From the NCBI RefSeq assembly GCF_026262505.1, contig NC_067208.1, forward strand, positions 15,385,962 to 15,449,961: a DNA stretch of 64,000 nucleotides, in the 5' to 3' direction. The notes under the pieces were generated by a model. The model did no database searches and had not been told where the DNA came from. It saw only the letters and a program-made list of their open reading frames with translations. Source of the stretch: Trichomonas vaginalis G3 (lineage: Eukaryota; Parabasalia; Trichomonadida; Trichomonadidae). Below are positions 20,756 through 34,800 of this stretch, one piece after another. Within the stretch, counting starts at the first letter, position 1, and every line of letters begins with the position of its first letter. The translations under genes and the position numbers were made by a program.

Positions 20756-22450
20756 TAAAAATTACTTTCTAAGCCAAAGAATTATTACTAACACTGCAAC
20801 ACATACTGTGACAACAGACATTATGCGAAGAACAATGATCATACCTTCTTTTGTTTTTGCTGCTTTCTTGTTACGAAGCTGCAGTTGCTTTAGCTTTATC
20901 TTTCGGATTGTTGAATTCTTCAAAAGTTAACACAGTCTCTGATTCATTCATTTGTGCCTTTTACCTTTACAGAGATATGGTGCTGATGTTTCTTTCTCAT
21001 CCACTTGGAATTGAAACAGTATTGGAACTCTAATGATACCATCAGAGTTGATCTTGAAAATTGAAGTTTTTGCATGCTTTATTGTAATAGAGAGAAATTG
21101 TAAACTTGAATCAAGTTAGTATCTGGATCAACAACTACGGCTGTTTGAATTAACAACAATCGTCTTATTGAATGTCAAATTGAAGTTTCCTTCGAAGATC
21201 AATTTGACAAAACCTGTTGTCTTTGACAACATATCAAATTGATTTTTCTGCAGGTAAAACTCCACCTGTTGCTTACGATTTTAATCTTTAATCGCCTGGA
21301 GCTGTTCCTTTCTGGAATCTAAAGAGGGTTCTTGAATCATTGTGACTGTTTCAAAATTCTTGAGAAAGCACCTTTTGTTATTGAAATAACTTCTGTTGTG
21401 ATTTCCGTAACAGAAAGTATCTTTGCTAATACATATATGCTGCGAGGTTTAACATCTGATTTAGGAATTGCTAATACTGGTAATCTAAGATAGTGGATGA
21501 TTTTTCGTTTATCATGAGGACCATAAATTAAAACCGATTTTTCAAACTAATTCTGATTCAGACTTTCGTTTTCTTATGTAAACAACTCTTAGATTTAAAG
21601 TTTCCTTTCTGTGAACTTGATATTTTATCAAACTGAAAGTTTTGTATCTTCTGTGATCTTGTGCTTCAAGAGTATCAGTCAGAATGGACATTATCACTTG
21701 ATGGATCATATACTCATATCTAGCTGAGATTGCGTTCACATCAACAACATAACTTGAGAAAGATCCGTTAATTGGGATTGTTTCTTCTTGTATCATATTC
21801 AATCTCCAATTAATTCTGATTTAAGTTTCAGGCATTGGTGGATTGTATTCATCATACTAGATGAGGAAAGAGAATGTGATGATTTACCTGTTAAGCCAGT
21901 TGTTTGGTCCATGGAGTTTGCAAAGCATTTCAAGTCTTCGCCTATCAGGATGATCTCATATTACGATTGCTGAAGAATTTTGGCATTGTCACCATTTCCA
22001 AACTGTTATTGCGTTTCTTGTTTGTGACATTTGGATGGTTTTCGTAAACCCAGGTTGATTCAACAGCTGGTGTGTAGAATGTTATGCACCAAAATTATTG
22101 ATTGCGACTGAGCACTCATTTCTGATCTTCTGGATAAGTAGTTCTTGAATTTAATTGCCTGTGCAAAGATCAAGTCTCTTTAGTTGTTGCTGTATTTCTT
22201 TATTGTTTGTCTGATCACTGTGAAATTGCCATCAGGATCATTATACGTATCATATAGAGTATCAATATTGGGAAACATCTGCAAATATTAACAAACTTTA
22301 TTTGGTTGTTTCTTTGAATATCTTCATATGCACTTTGTATAGATTGGTCAACAATTTTTGTGAAATTGTAGCCATACTCAGTGTGAATAAATGTTATATG
22401 TGAACTTGCCTGTTTGATAAGCTTCAATGGATCTTGCATCCTGCAATAAA
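20756..22450 (-). pseudogene. Decayed host gene with tail anchor, copy 2
   Basis: The minus strand at 20765-20880 reads a Lys/Gln-rich helix (KLKQLQLRNKKAAKTKEGM) and then a hydrophobic tail (VVTVCVAVLVIILWLRK). Upstream lies INSDGIIRVPILFQFQVDE, the counterpart of the DGMVRSSFVAISL segment of copy 1. Further upstream are fragments such as IPINGSFSSYVVDVNAISARY. Shared order and tail show the two loci are diverged copies of one gene. Several frame changes and stops mark it as a pseudogene. The function is unknown; the tail suggests a membrane anchor with the body facing the other side. Confidence 0.5.
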
Positions 22451-22805
22451 AAATCAAATCATTACAAAGTGAAATGATTTGATAAGCCGATTCATTGAAT
22501 TCTAAAATACATTTGATGATAAGAGCTAATTAATCATTGAAATTGAAATTTTCCACTGACCATATTTTGCCATTTTCAAATTTTTTGAAGTTAACGAGGC
22601 CTTTCATTAATATATTTGATGTTGTCAGATGTTAGAGTAGTGCAGGGTGATGGACTATCTAATTCTTGGACTTTGTTTTTTTTTGAGGCCTCTCAAAATC
22701 GACAATACAATTGTCAAAAAATTGAAATTCAATCAATTTTAAATCATTTTATGAAAAAAATATTCGCGCTATTTGACATTAAATTTGAAATAGAATATAT
22801 TGTTG
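22451..22805. other. AT-rich spacer
   Basis: No supported feature lies between the pseudogene and the left arm of the fold-back element. Confidence 0.5.
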
Positions 22806-24073
22806 TAACAGAAAAAAATTTTTTTTTTGTGTTTTTTTATCAAAAGTGACACCTCAGAAAAGCTTAAAATATTGAATTTTTGGAACTTTTGATAGAGCAC
22901 GTTTTTAAATATTTAATTAAAGTAAATGTATATTTTGTAAGATCCTTTTTAATAAAAAATAAAATTTTGAAGAAGAACACAAAATCTTCTGAAAATAATA
23001 TCACATAAACTCATATTATTTCTGATATATTAACTATTTTATATAAAAATTCAAATTCAATTGATTCTTAAAAGCGAAGGATAACCTCAAATTTACGAAA
23101 TATAATGAGTGGGAATATAATGCTTATCTATCAATAAAACCATATGAAATAATCAATTTTTGCTTTACGCCTAATTTTTGACGACAATTAGCAAAAAATG
23201 TTAATGTTAACACTCAGTCCATTTGAATTTTGGAAAATAAAATTGACTTTTATTAAATGTTTTATATTTATCATTGCAATTCTTCTTGCGGACCAAAGAT
23301 TTGAATAAAAAGTTCAAAAAATAGATAGCTTAAAATAATATACGGTAGGTTTACTAATAGATGAATAGTATATAAATTCTATTAAAATGGATTTTGATCC
23401 AAAAAAATATTAAAACCAAAAATCATTTGTTATAATTTCAATGAAGAGTAATTAAAACGATTTTATTTATGATCAAATTTTATATATTTTTTTGGATCAA
23501 ATTTCCATTTTAATAGAATTTATATACTATTCATCTATTAGTTAAACACTACCCCGTATATTATTTTTAGCTATCTATTTGTTTGAACTTTATTCAAATC
23601 TTAGGTCGCCAAGAAGAATTGCATGATACAATTAAAAACATTGTATCAAAGTCAATTTTATTTTTCATATTCAATGGACTGAGTGTTAACATTTAACATT
23701 TTTTGCTAATTGTCAGTCAAAATTAGGCGTAAAGCAAAAATTGACTAGTTATATGGTTTTATGATAGATAAGCATTATATTCCCACTCATTTATTCGTAA
23801 ATTTTTTGAGGTTTATCCTTCGCTTTTAAGATCAATTGAATTTATTTTATATAAAAATAGTTATATATTTAGAAAATAATATGAGTTTTATGTGAAATTT
23901 TTCAGAAGATTTTTTGTGTTCTTCTTCAAAATTTTTATTTTTTTATTAAAAAGAATCTTTACAAAATATACATTTACTTTAATTAATATTTAAAAAGTGC
24001 TCCTTATTCAAAAGTTCCAAAAAATTCATATTATTAGCTTTTCTGAGGTGTCACTTTTGATGAATTTCTGTTT
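22806..24073. mobile_element. Fold-back element with about 600-bp inverted arms
   Basis: TCAAAAGTGACACCTCAG at 22841 pairs with CTGAGGTGTCACTTTTGA ending at 24060. The inverted similarity continues inward to about 23409/23481, leaving a loop of about 70 bases, and a little outward (AACAGAAA against TTTCTGTTT). Arms differ by scattered substitutions and small indels (a T-run lengthens the left tip), so it is not an assembly artefact but an old insertion. No ORF for a transposase was found. It resembles a non-autonomous fold-back or long MITE-type DNA transposon. Confidence 0.85.
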
Positions 24074-26259
24074 ACACATTTGGCTTAAGTATAATCTATT
24101 AATTCGGTGTCTACTCTTATTCAGACATCTTTGATCAAATATCATTAATTGTTCATTTTTCTTTAACGGATATCAACATTAAAAACGGAGCACACATTTT
24201 TGAAATATTAGATATTTTATTAATAATTCATTTATTGCTGCAAGAAATTTATCTTCAAAATCAACTTTCATCAAAATTAATTTTAATCTTTTAAAATATG
24301 ATACAAATTGAGGAAATTAAACTACACGAATCACCATGATTTATTCTTGCCTATTCTGGAGTTTTTCTTACTTTCGTTTTCTTTTGATGGGATATTTTGC
24401 TTCGCAAAATAAAGTTGAAAAAATGAAGTAGCTTCATGAATAAAAGATGTCGTTTGAATATTTTGTGATGTCGTCATCTCGCCGTATTGAATGAGTATCT
24501 TCTATCACAATATGTATTAATATCAAGTGACACTTCATAAGTGCATTGTAATAAAATCGGAAGTTGGTACTGAGTTGCCAGAAAGGCCAATTATCAACAG
24601 AACAACTTCAGCTGTTGTTGCTGTTAATGTTCCAGGTATTTTCATAACTCTCGCATTATATTTTTCAAGACTTCAATATTAAAAGCAATACACATGCTGA
24701 ACATGAATAATCAATTCAGATGCTCGAGTGTTACAAAATGAGGAAAACAAAAGCGTTATACCACGTCCTGCATCTATTAATTTACTTCCTGATGCATGTT
24801 CTGCATAACAGAAACTTTGTGTTTGTGGAATTACAACATTTTTCCTCCATCAAACTGATTTGTACTGCCATTTTAATTAAATATTTGAATCCCACAATCA
24901 AAAGTGAACATTCAATAATGTTAATTAGATTGTTGAAAAAGTTATTTAAAGATATGTACATGTGGTTGAGCTCTCCAGTAATAGTTTTGATTTTAACCGC
25001 ATGAGCGGTATTTGAACGATTGATTTACCATTTTAAAAAGTCAATAACGCTGTCAATATGCTACGCCACCGCAATTTGGAAAATAAAGTAAATGCATGAA
25101 GAACAGAAGATCATTTTCATCAAGTTGAAGTGGCAGATTTTAATTGTAATATCTTCGAATATGCTTTATATATGAAACATTTGTTACTCGTTGTAGTTGT
25201 TTCACATTCTTCTCTGAAATCTCTCCGGATTTGAGACTTGGATAAAAAGAGTTCCCAAATATCATTTGCAGAAATTCTAGGGAATACTATTTAGTTTTGA
25301 TCCCCTAATTTTCTTGATTGGATTTGCGGAAACCAATCAAAACCAAAAAATCTAACACAAATAAATAATTGAATTTATTTCAAATATTAAAATTTCCAAG
25401 AAGTTGTTTTTCCATTCCAAAGGGTTAACTAAATTGAATTAAACAAATCTTCAATTGAATTGCTATTCGAGCAATTTTGACAATTGAGATTATTTTACAT
25501 TAATACAATTTCAAAAGTAATATCTTTTTACTTTTGTATAATATTATAGACATAATGCATTAAAAACGACGATAAAATATAAAGGTTATGACACTTTTTC
25601 TGACCGATGCTAAATCATATTTCTCATGAGCATTGATGAAAAAAAGTGAAAATAGAAGAATTGTCTCAGCATGCTTTATGGAGAGACAATGGTGTGAAAA
25701 CATCTAACCCTCTTATTTATGCATAATTAAAACAAAGCGATAGAAAACTGGTGAAAGGTTCAATTATTATTTGATTTGCATTTCAAAGGATTATTATTCG
25801 TTAATGTAATGCTGAATATTAAATAGCCTTAACAAAGAATTTTTCAAAGAGTGAATATTTTATAATTCATCAACTAATTTTTTATAAATATCATTATATG
25901 TTAAATGAAGTCAGTTGTTTTCCGTTCTTGGATATCGTTAATTGTGCTATATCCTTATAGGCATTTATTTTTGCAACTGTTCGCAGCATTGAAACCTCAT
26001 TCATCTATGAAAAAATTGAATCTTCACGTCTGATCTCTGAACATCACAAAGAATGGCGATAATGTGAAATTAATGATTCATAGGTAAAAATAATTAAACC
26101 GGATGGTCAATTAAATTTATTTTGAATCATAATTATCAGTTATGATATGCGATATATTTTCATTAATTCAGAATTAATGTCTATTTTATATGAGGTGATC
26201 AAGTTGGTGCTGGCGTATGTATAAGTGGGAATTTCTTTCACAGGTTCTTTCCTGGTTCA
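24074..26259. other. Gene-free spacer
   Basis: AT-rich. The longest open frame (24720-25004, plus) shows no family features and no matching start context. No repeat was recognised. The right limit is arbitrary because the eroded element that follows has no clear left end. Confidence 0.4.
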
Positions 26260-29200
26260 GCTAAAATGATTGGGTCTCCATTCTTCTTTATTTTTTGCTC
26301 CTCCTCCTTTTTCGGGTAAGTCACGAGTTTAATAAATTTGGTGAGTTGCTTGACCTTGTTAATTCAGACTAACATTAACTTTACTTTTGAAATAATTCGG
26401 TGATTTATCATCATTTACATTATAAACCAACCGTAATCTCTGACTTTTTGCGTTGTGTTCTTTTGACTTGTGAAACGTCTTCTCATTTATAATTGAATAA
26501 AAAAGAAAAATATATTTAAAGTTTATTTAGTTGTTACGGTAATATCCCAAGTTCTTTCTGCTTTGCTTATACTTTTCTTTGATACTGCCACCAATTATGT
26601 TATTGATAATGGTGAGTTTCTTCCAGTCTTAATTTTATCATTTACAATATCTTAATCATTTCATTACATGCATCTTAACCATCTGATTTTTCTAATTTTA
26701 CGTCTATTCACTTTCTTTAATAATCAAAGTTATAACCTTGTTGGAGAATAAAGTGGTCTTCTTTATCAATTCCTTAACGCTTCTGAAAGTTGAAGATGAA
26801 GAAATCTATGCCACTTGAATTGGTTAAATTTCTTGCTTCATGCTTCTTTCTGTTCATTGAACACTGGATCGAATAAAGCAACTTTAAGAATTTCTTAGCT
26901 GGAATTTCATGTCTTAAATTTGCATATTGGGACCATTTCAAACTGATTAACATATCGTGGTAATCCATCCGTCCCTCTTCAATAGCGTTAATTCTTCATT
27001 TGAAATAAGAATATGGATTTATGGACGGTATGAAAGAATTGGTCATTCTTTACTGTCTCGATATGTTGTTTAAAGCTTTTCCATTTTCATCAAATTGCAA
27101 AAGAGTATAACATAATTATATGCTTTACGTTAGGATAATCCGTCATTGTTAATTTTATGCCCATTTTATGACTTTAAGTATTTCCTGACCAGCAGGAACA
27201 AAGACTTCATTTATTCCATCAGGCTTTCCATTTGGTCCTGTAATGTCTGCTTCATGTGCTTTCCCAATTTGGCCATGCGTTTGGCATATGCTGAAGCTTT
27301 GGTAATGTTAAAACGTTTCTCATTGTTTAACATCCTTTGAAGCCGGGCAACATGTGGACTATTCTTTCATTCCGTCTGGAACTTTCATAGTTTCTATTAT
27401 TATGCACCTTTTTTTTGTCCCTTGTTTAATGAACCTGTAGCAGATTTTGCTATTTCTTGTCTGTTAATTATAAAAAAAATAAAAATTTAATATAAAAAAG
27501 TTATTCCGAATTTAATGGAACCTTTATTTAATCAACTATTATTTTACCATGTTCTCTAATTGTTGATATTGTAGTGTTAAAGTTCATTATGCTCATTTAA
27601 ATTCAATTGATAAAGCATAAACATTCAACTGTTGACGACTAAAACCACTGAAAATGAAAAGGGTGGACAGTTTGATTTAATGTTTGTGCTTAATCCTTTT
27701 AAAGTATGAACAGCCAGTAAGATATGAACACTGAATGTGTCGACATTTGAGTTAATAATTGATTAAAATATGATTTCTCATTAGTTATTAGTTTTGATTT
27801 CACGCATCATCTTAGAAAAATTAGTGAATGCAAAAATTCTTTATCAAAATTTGAAATAGAAATGTTTCAATAATTCGTCCCTTTTGTATCAATAATTTTA
27901 TCTCATCCTTGCTTCCCTGATTGTATTATATAACTCTTTATACATTAAAAGTTTTAAATAATCTTCTGCTCTTCTTTGATAAATTAAATAATTTGGAATT
28001 TTTTATTAAATGCTTTAAGATACTCAAATGTATCATCTGAAGGTGAACAGAACGGTTGGATATAATTAACACATGAGATAAGGTGAAGTGTTAGCAATAA
28101 TTGAGAATTTGTTTTAATATCGTTAATGTTTTACCTTTATTTTGTTTACCAATGCTGCAGTGTTGAATTTAAGTAACATCAGGGAATATGATTTTCATTA
28201 ATTTTTCCTTAGATTCAGGAGCATTCATTAGCCACTCAATGCTTCATTAATTATTCATCTACCGTATGTATTTATATACTTCCTGCCTAAATTCTTCATA
28301 AGGGGTGGATGAATTTTAATCATTTAAATCAAAAATAAAATTATAATTTTAAAACTTTCTATTCATTCAATATTTCATATATGAACTTCATACTTGTGGT
28401 GGTCTTGTACCTGTTGGATGATATTTTCAAACCTTCATCAGGTTGCATGTCCAATTACGTAGTCCTAGTAAACCAACCTGAGGAAGGATTTGTCACCTTT
28501 TGAACAGTAAGTGTCATTTTTCACCCTGAATGATTGGATGAAGCTTTCACTTTACCTGTACTTGTGAATGAAGTTTCTAATCCATCAAAGATATACCGCT
28601 CCATCACGTTGAACTGAATAGTGCATAAGAATTTGAAGTTTTGGTTTCATTGTTTAGCTAATGGCGTGCCATTATCATCATTTAGTGGTCTAGTTAATGA
28701 GTCCTCGTATTCTTCTGATGCATCATTCACTCCATCTAATCGGAAGCTTGAAGCATACGTGTAAAGAATTATTCCCACTTGGGGTCATTCGCTTGATCGG
28801 GGAAGTTTCTGGAATCTATAGTGGACCTTGGAACTCGAAGCCATTGAGGATTTCTACAAACTGTTCTTGATTGCATTCTTCGGAAATGTAACAAACATCT
28901 GTAACATTATGAAAGAGCGTATGAGAAATTGAACTGATACCTTCAGAGTGATGCAACCTGCCATTTAGTGAAAGAACGTCGAATATTTGAAGCTGGAATC
29001 ATGAATGATTCTTCCTGTACTGAATAAACGTGGTATTGCTTTAAAACTGATTCTTCAATTAAACCATATCCTGGATGTAATACATTTTATCCTCTAAAAC
29101 TTTCATCTTTGTGCATGAAATAATAACTGTTCTTCAACTTTGCGTCAGCAGATGTAGCGGCTTAAGCTTGTAATTAATTTGCAGAGTCCGAATTTTGTTG

Positions 29201-31869
29201 GAATTTGCGATCGTATTTATTAAACATATTCATAATCTTTTCTAATTATTTCCATCAGTTATCTTTTCATAAACTAATTTTTGTAAATCAGCAAACTCTT
29301 AACGGGCGGTCAAACCATGACAAAAATACCAAAGTATTCCCTTGAAACATAATATTTAAGAATGATTTACCAAATATTATAGGGAATAATCATCGACGCC
29401 TGAAATGCTAACAAGATCATTTTACCGGAATAATTCATATCAAAAGTGACATCAATTCTTCATTTGCTCTCTTGAAAATTTCTAAGGGTCAATATATTTA
29501 CACATACTGAGTTATCATATTTTTGGACATTGTTTATATAATGAATGAACAAAACTTTTTTTAACTTCCTTTCTGATTTTGGTTTATATGTTGCAAATGC
29601 GAAATATCACGGGCGCAATCCATCTGAGTTGAACCGGCAATCACCTCTTTCGGTTTCTACTTCTAACTGCTTAAAGCTTTGATTTGATGATTTAGTAACA
29701 AACGAATAAACGCATGATTTAAAAGCGGCATTCACATGTAAACTTTATTTGAAACTAGAGTTGCTTTAACTTTGCGTTTTAATATATGTTCACCTAATTT
29801 GGTTCACATCATTGAGCCGGATTTGTAATTCTTAAATGATTTGGTTTCATCATCAAATATGGAGTATCAGAGTCATAGCATGAACTTCTCAAAGTTCTCT
29901 ATAATATTTCTTCTTACCATTCATTCTTTGCGAATATTTCATTTATATTTTCGAATGAATGAAAATACATTTCATTAATCGGTTTTAGTTTTGGCATAAA
30001 ATAGTAGTTCGTCATGTATGATTGAAATAAAAAATCAAAAATGTAAAAGATGAAAATGAATTTTTAATTTAATGAAAATAATTCAAACTATGCTTTGCAG
30101 GATTCTGTTTAAAAAATTATGGGATAAAGTAAAAAGAGGAGCGCATTAAGTTTGGGAAACAATAAGAAGAGAGCAAATTGGATATTTAAGAATAAAGAAA
30201 GCAAAGTGACGTTGCAGAAACAAATAGCACCTAATTGTTCCGGGTAGGGAATTATTAATAAAGGAGATAAAGTTTATTCGTCGACTACAACCGATATTGA
30301 GATAAAAAATAATATTTATTTTTCCACTACTTTCCTCCTATTTATTAAGTATTCCATTCAGAATTCACCAACTGCAGTTACCTGTTGTGCTCCATCGCTG
30401 GATTACCTGCTTTAGCACCTAATTACTCCACCTATGATAGTTCTGCCGTTTTCGCTTACTGGTGCAAAAAGTTGCAATGGGTTTTTATATTTCTGATAAC
30501 CCAACTTGCAGCTTTCTTAATTCCTTCCATACTTTTTTTAAAGAATCCTGCAGCCATTCTGATTTAATATTAATTAAAAAAATATATTTCATCACTTCAT
30601 ATTCTAATTTTATTTATGATAAAATGGAAACAATTTTAAAAATAAATTGAAACAGAGACGAAGAAATAAAGGAAAGTGAAGATGTTCAACAAAAAATAAA
30701 CCGTTGTTAAACCAATTACTGGAAATAAAATTTTTTCATCTGATTGAAGAATTTAATGACTATTATGCTTAACAATATAAAAAATTATTTGAAGACATTG
30801 ACACATGTAAATTGAATAAAATGTTTAAGTTGATGGATTCAAAAATTTTCAAAAATAAAAGGAGTGATAGTTGAAATCTATTCCTCAATCAAGGAATCAC
30901 CTCATAATGAAATAGATGATTAACAAAAAGAAAGAAATTATTGAAGAAGAATGAATCAAATAATTTGATTTCATAATCATGGACTCGTTGAGCCCGGGTC
31001 CTTAAAGTCCAAGGCACAAAGTGCCCAGACTTAAAGTCCAAGACACCAAAAGTTGCCCAGGACTTAAGGTTCCATCACTGAGTTCAAGTTTTTATTCATC
31101 AAATATTTCATTATTAAATGCACTTCTGCTAGTTATTTAGTTTTTTCAATACGAATCATTTGAAGTCTTCATCGTTTAATTTTTTCTGAAGTTTTTTCAT
31201 TTTCAGTTCTGAACTTTATTTGGATGATAGTAAATTCAGGAAATTTCTTTTTTCCTCAGTTTTGATCATTAATTTACAAAGAAGTGTTGGAATTTCGTTT
31301 GAACATTTTATCCTTAATACTTTGTTATAAATTCAATATCTGGATTTAATTTCCCAATTTGCATTTTCAATTAATTTATTTTATCAAATGCAAAAGAATG
31401 GCGTTAATATTTGTTTACCTTTATAATATAAACTTTCTAATAATCATCGAAATAAACAATCTACTTGTTTAACATTTTCAAGAATTGGTGAAGAGCATCC
31501 ATTAATGATTGGACGGTACGAATTTGATCCACTCATTTTCTTACGAATTAAAAAAATAAAATTATTCATAAATGTCAGGAGAAAATATTTAAATAAATTA
31601 TTAAATTTTTTTACTCTATTCAAAGAATTTTATTTTTGATATAACATCATTGATTCAAAATTTTTTAAAAAATTGACACCATATTTGGAATCTATGCAAA
31701 AATATATTCTTTTTATTAATGGTAATATAGGAATTGTAGGAATAAAAATTTTTTATAAAATTATTCATAAATTTTTAAATCTGCTATTCAGAAGTATGTT
31801 CAAAAATCATTCAATTATGTGAGAATTCTTACGATTACAAAAAAAGTCACACAACCCGTCCTATATACT
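26260..31869 (-). mobile_element. Element A2: heavily eroded relative of element A
   Basis: The right end carries the same terminal repeat, in the same orientation, as element A. Just inside it (31.0-31.55 kb) lie minus-strand pieces resembling small genes of A, and an AGTCCAAG-rich stretch like that at the 3' end of A's 378-aa gene. From 28.3 to 30.0 kb the minus strand shows many short coding-like pieces (for example a start MTNYYFMPKLKPINEM near 30.0 kb) with dozens of interruptions. No long frame survives, so this copy is old. The left limit is a guess from where such pieces stop. Confidence 0.5.
31672..31869. repeat. Second copy of the element A terminal repeat
   Basis: It matches 7532-7731 in direct orientation almost base for base (ATTGACACCATATTTGG to CCTATATACTACT) and marks the outer end of element A2. 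This conservation contrasts with the eroded interior. Either the interior was already degenerate before transposition, or the end was refreshed by exchange with another copy. Confidence 0.8.
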
Positions 31870-34670
31870 ACTAACAAAAATATTGAAAATCCAAACTTTT
31901 TAAAAGACATTATATTACTTCCCTTGGATGAAAAAGAAGTTTTAGCTGAGGTTAATTTCAAGAGGAAGAATAGAGTTGCAACAATGAAATCGCCAAATTA
32001 TCAGACTATTAACTTAATAGAGACGACTCGGATTTGCTGTTTATGATAAAAACCAAGTTCATGAACCTGAAAAACAACAAATCTTGTTTCTTGAAATTAA
32101 GATATTTTTGCAACATGTAGAAATCATGTATCAAAATCAGCAGCTATTACTAATAAAGATGTTCAACATACTAAGGGTGAAATTACTAAAACTGAACAAA
32201 TTATATTCTGATGAAGAACTGAATTGAGTCATAATATTTTTGATAGAAAAATGTTTTTTTATTTCATTATGGGATGTGTTAAACCTGCATCTCTAATATA
32301 GAATGGAAGATGATAAAGTTTTTGATTGATTTCTTCAAACCTTACTTATTCATCAATAAAAATGTGGTTTCAGTTAATAAAATGCTCTAAAACAAATGCC
32401 TTTATTCTAATATCCGTTAAATTAAGAGGTGATTAATTTTCAATGGAGTTTCATTCTCATTCTTCTAAATCTTGGCTGAAGGTTTATGTCAACGCAGATG
32501 TCTCTTTAGAAAGAAGTGAAGATTGATCAGTTTCTTTGAGAATTATAATTTGCGGTTCATAACAAATCTGAAGGAGAGCAAGCATGTACGATATCATACA
32601 ATATGTGTTGCGCCACCATAATGTCAATTCATTAAGGCATCTCGACTACATATGAGAGAAATATAAAAAAAGGAAAGAGAGCAGTTCAAGAGTGCACATA
32701 AGATAAGACTTCTAAGTGTATCCATTATCATATCGAAGACATTGCCATGTATGTATAAAATACGGGTTCCAAATAATATATAATTCAAAACATTCAATAT
32801 ATTGACCAGGATGAAACTTTTTCGATGTTATAGAAAATTTAGAGCTAATCAGTGATTGAATAAATCGAAAAGAGATGATAAAAAATACGTTGTATTTCAT
32901 TGAGGAGTTTGTTTGCATTTGCCTCAAGCTTGTATCTCTGTTAATACTACGTGCGGAAAAATGAAACATGATCGCTGCAAAGAAATACTTGAGGAACATC
33001 CATAATTTTGAATTTGAAAACATATTAAATGAAAAGATGCAAGACATGATAATATTAAGAACTATTAGTAGATCCTTGCTGTAAATAGTCAAATACCGGA
33101 GAACTAAACGCATAGTAATTATGGGTGACGATAAAACCGATTTAGCAATGATAGATAGTCTAACCCAAAACAATAAATCCGGTTTTTCTGATGTAACATA
33201 CTGCCAATAAACGTGTAATCCGTTGATATTTTCGAAATTCAGAGTTTATAATCATGTGTACTTAGCTTAATGCGAATGTTGAGTTTAACTAATACGTTTT
33301 ACGAATACTCTAGTCGGAATGTTCGTATCACTGAACTATTGAACTCATCATTAATGTGGAGTGTCGATTAGAATCGTAGATGGAATCTTTTAAAGCCAGT
33401 AACTCTACTGATAAATTTAATGGTCTTTGTGAAATTCCTTTTAGCCCTTAGAAGATTTAGCTTTTCTTGCAATCCAAATTTTACATTAGTGATGGAAATC
33501 GTGAAATGATTCATATTTAGAGTCGACATGCCAAGGTATAGTAATGATATTCTTGTTGCATGGATGAAACGTCTGAGAATGATTGATCTGAATAATATAA
33601 CCCATTAAACAGCCAGAAAGAGTTATAACAAAGTCAATGACACTTTGATCAATTTAAAAAAGGAGAATTAATCTCTTGAGATTCGAATGCAACTGTTAGG
33701 TTGATGTGTGCTCGATTCTTTCCTCAGATTCGCATGCAATACAATAAATTCATAAGGTTTGAATTTCATGAAAAGTTGAAGGACAAATTTTCTGAAGAAG
33801 CAAAAATTTTCATTAATATTAGCAAGTTTTAAAAAAATTACAAAATAAATGATTGAAAAATTTTGAGTCGTAATACTTCAATAATGTCATTAATTCATTG
33901 ATCATAATTTTGTTGGAATTTCAATTTAATTTATTTATGCCGAGTAATTCTATGAATTAATTCGAAATTTCTCGTAAAATTATCAAGTTGTTTATGTATC
34001 TGGCATACATTAAAAAAATAATGGATTGAAAACGTTAGAAAATATTCAATTATTTTCAGAAGATTCTGGTGAAAAGTTCAAAACAAAAAACAAAAACAAA
34101 TTCAAATATCGTCTTCCAACAGTTGAAATTTGTTTTTTAAATTTTTCAAAATGTGCATTCGTTTATTTGGAATTTTAATACTTAAATGTTAATTAGATTT
34201 AAATGACTTTTAATTTAAATGAAGGATTTCATAAACAAATCGAAAAAAAAAATCAAAGGATATTTCTTCCGCAAACCAAATTTTAGCTAAAAGTGACAGA
34301 AAAAAAAACGTTTAGTATTAAAAAAAAGACCGATGAGAGCCTTCGTTCGAAATATAGAGGAATGAGAAATGCTGCAACCATTCTCAGGGATAGTTGGATG
34401 CTATTCCGTTCCTCTGTATGGAAAATTGAGGTTTTCAAAGGGAGTTAAATAATATCAAATTGTAATACTAATTTTACTTCAAAAATACAAAAGTATTGAC
34501 AGCTAAAATTAGTACTTTAGCAAGCCTATCAATACCCTTTTTACGGATTATTGTTACTTTTTCGAAATAAAAATAAATTATTATATCAAAAACCTTTTTT
34601 TTCTTTATAAAAATAAACGAAATTTTTATACTTTATAGAACTTTGATGGAAATATGCAAATTTAAAATAA
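31870..34670. other. Spacer without a supported gene
   Basis: Coding-like short pieces occur on the plus strand near 31.87-32.2 kb (DIILLPLDEKEVLAEV), but no frame is maintained and no family was recognised. A minus-strand frame at 32712-33173 looks accidental. The remainder is AT-rich. Confidence 0.4.
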
Positions 34671-34800
34671 TAAAGAAAGCCGCGAGCGAAGCGATCGCTT
34701 AGTTCGAGATTTTGATTCAAATCTTTGCTGAGCGTAATTCGCGGAAGCGCGAGCGAATCGGGGCTTAGGTCTAAGATTTTGATTCAAATCTTTGCTTATT
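34671..34800. repeat. GC-rich repeat pair with inner palindrome
   Basis: Two similar blocks, each starting with a GCGAGCGAA(G/T)CG-type stretch and ending AGATTTTGATTCAAATCTTTGCT, lie about 75 bases apart. AGATTTGAATCAAAATCT-type sequence within each is close to a perfect palindrome. The GC-rich parts stand out sharply from the surrounding AT-rich DNA. Confidence 0.55.

Noticed and set aside
24720-25004. Open frame of 94 codons in the spacer
   Set aside because: No recognisable family, no supporting start context and no related copy.
32712-33173. Open frame of 153 codons on the minus strand
   Set aside because: Composition is biased to Phe, Ile and Ser without domain pattern, as expected from AT-rich noncoding or antisense sequence.
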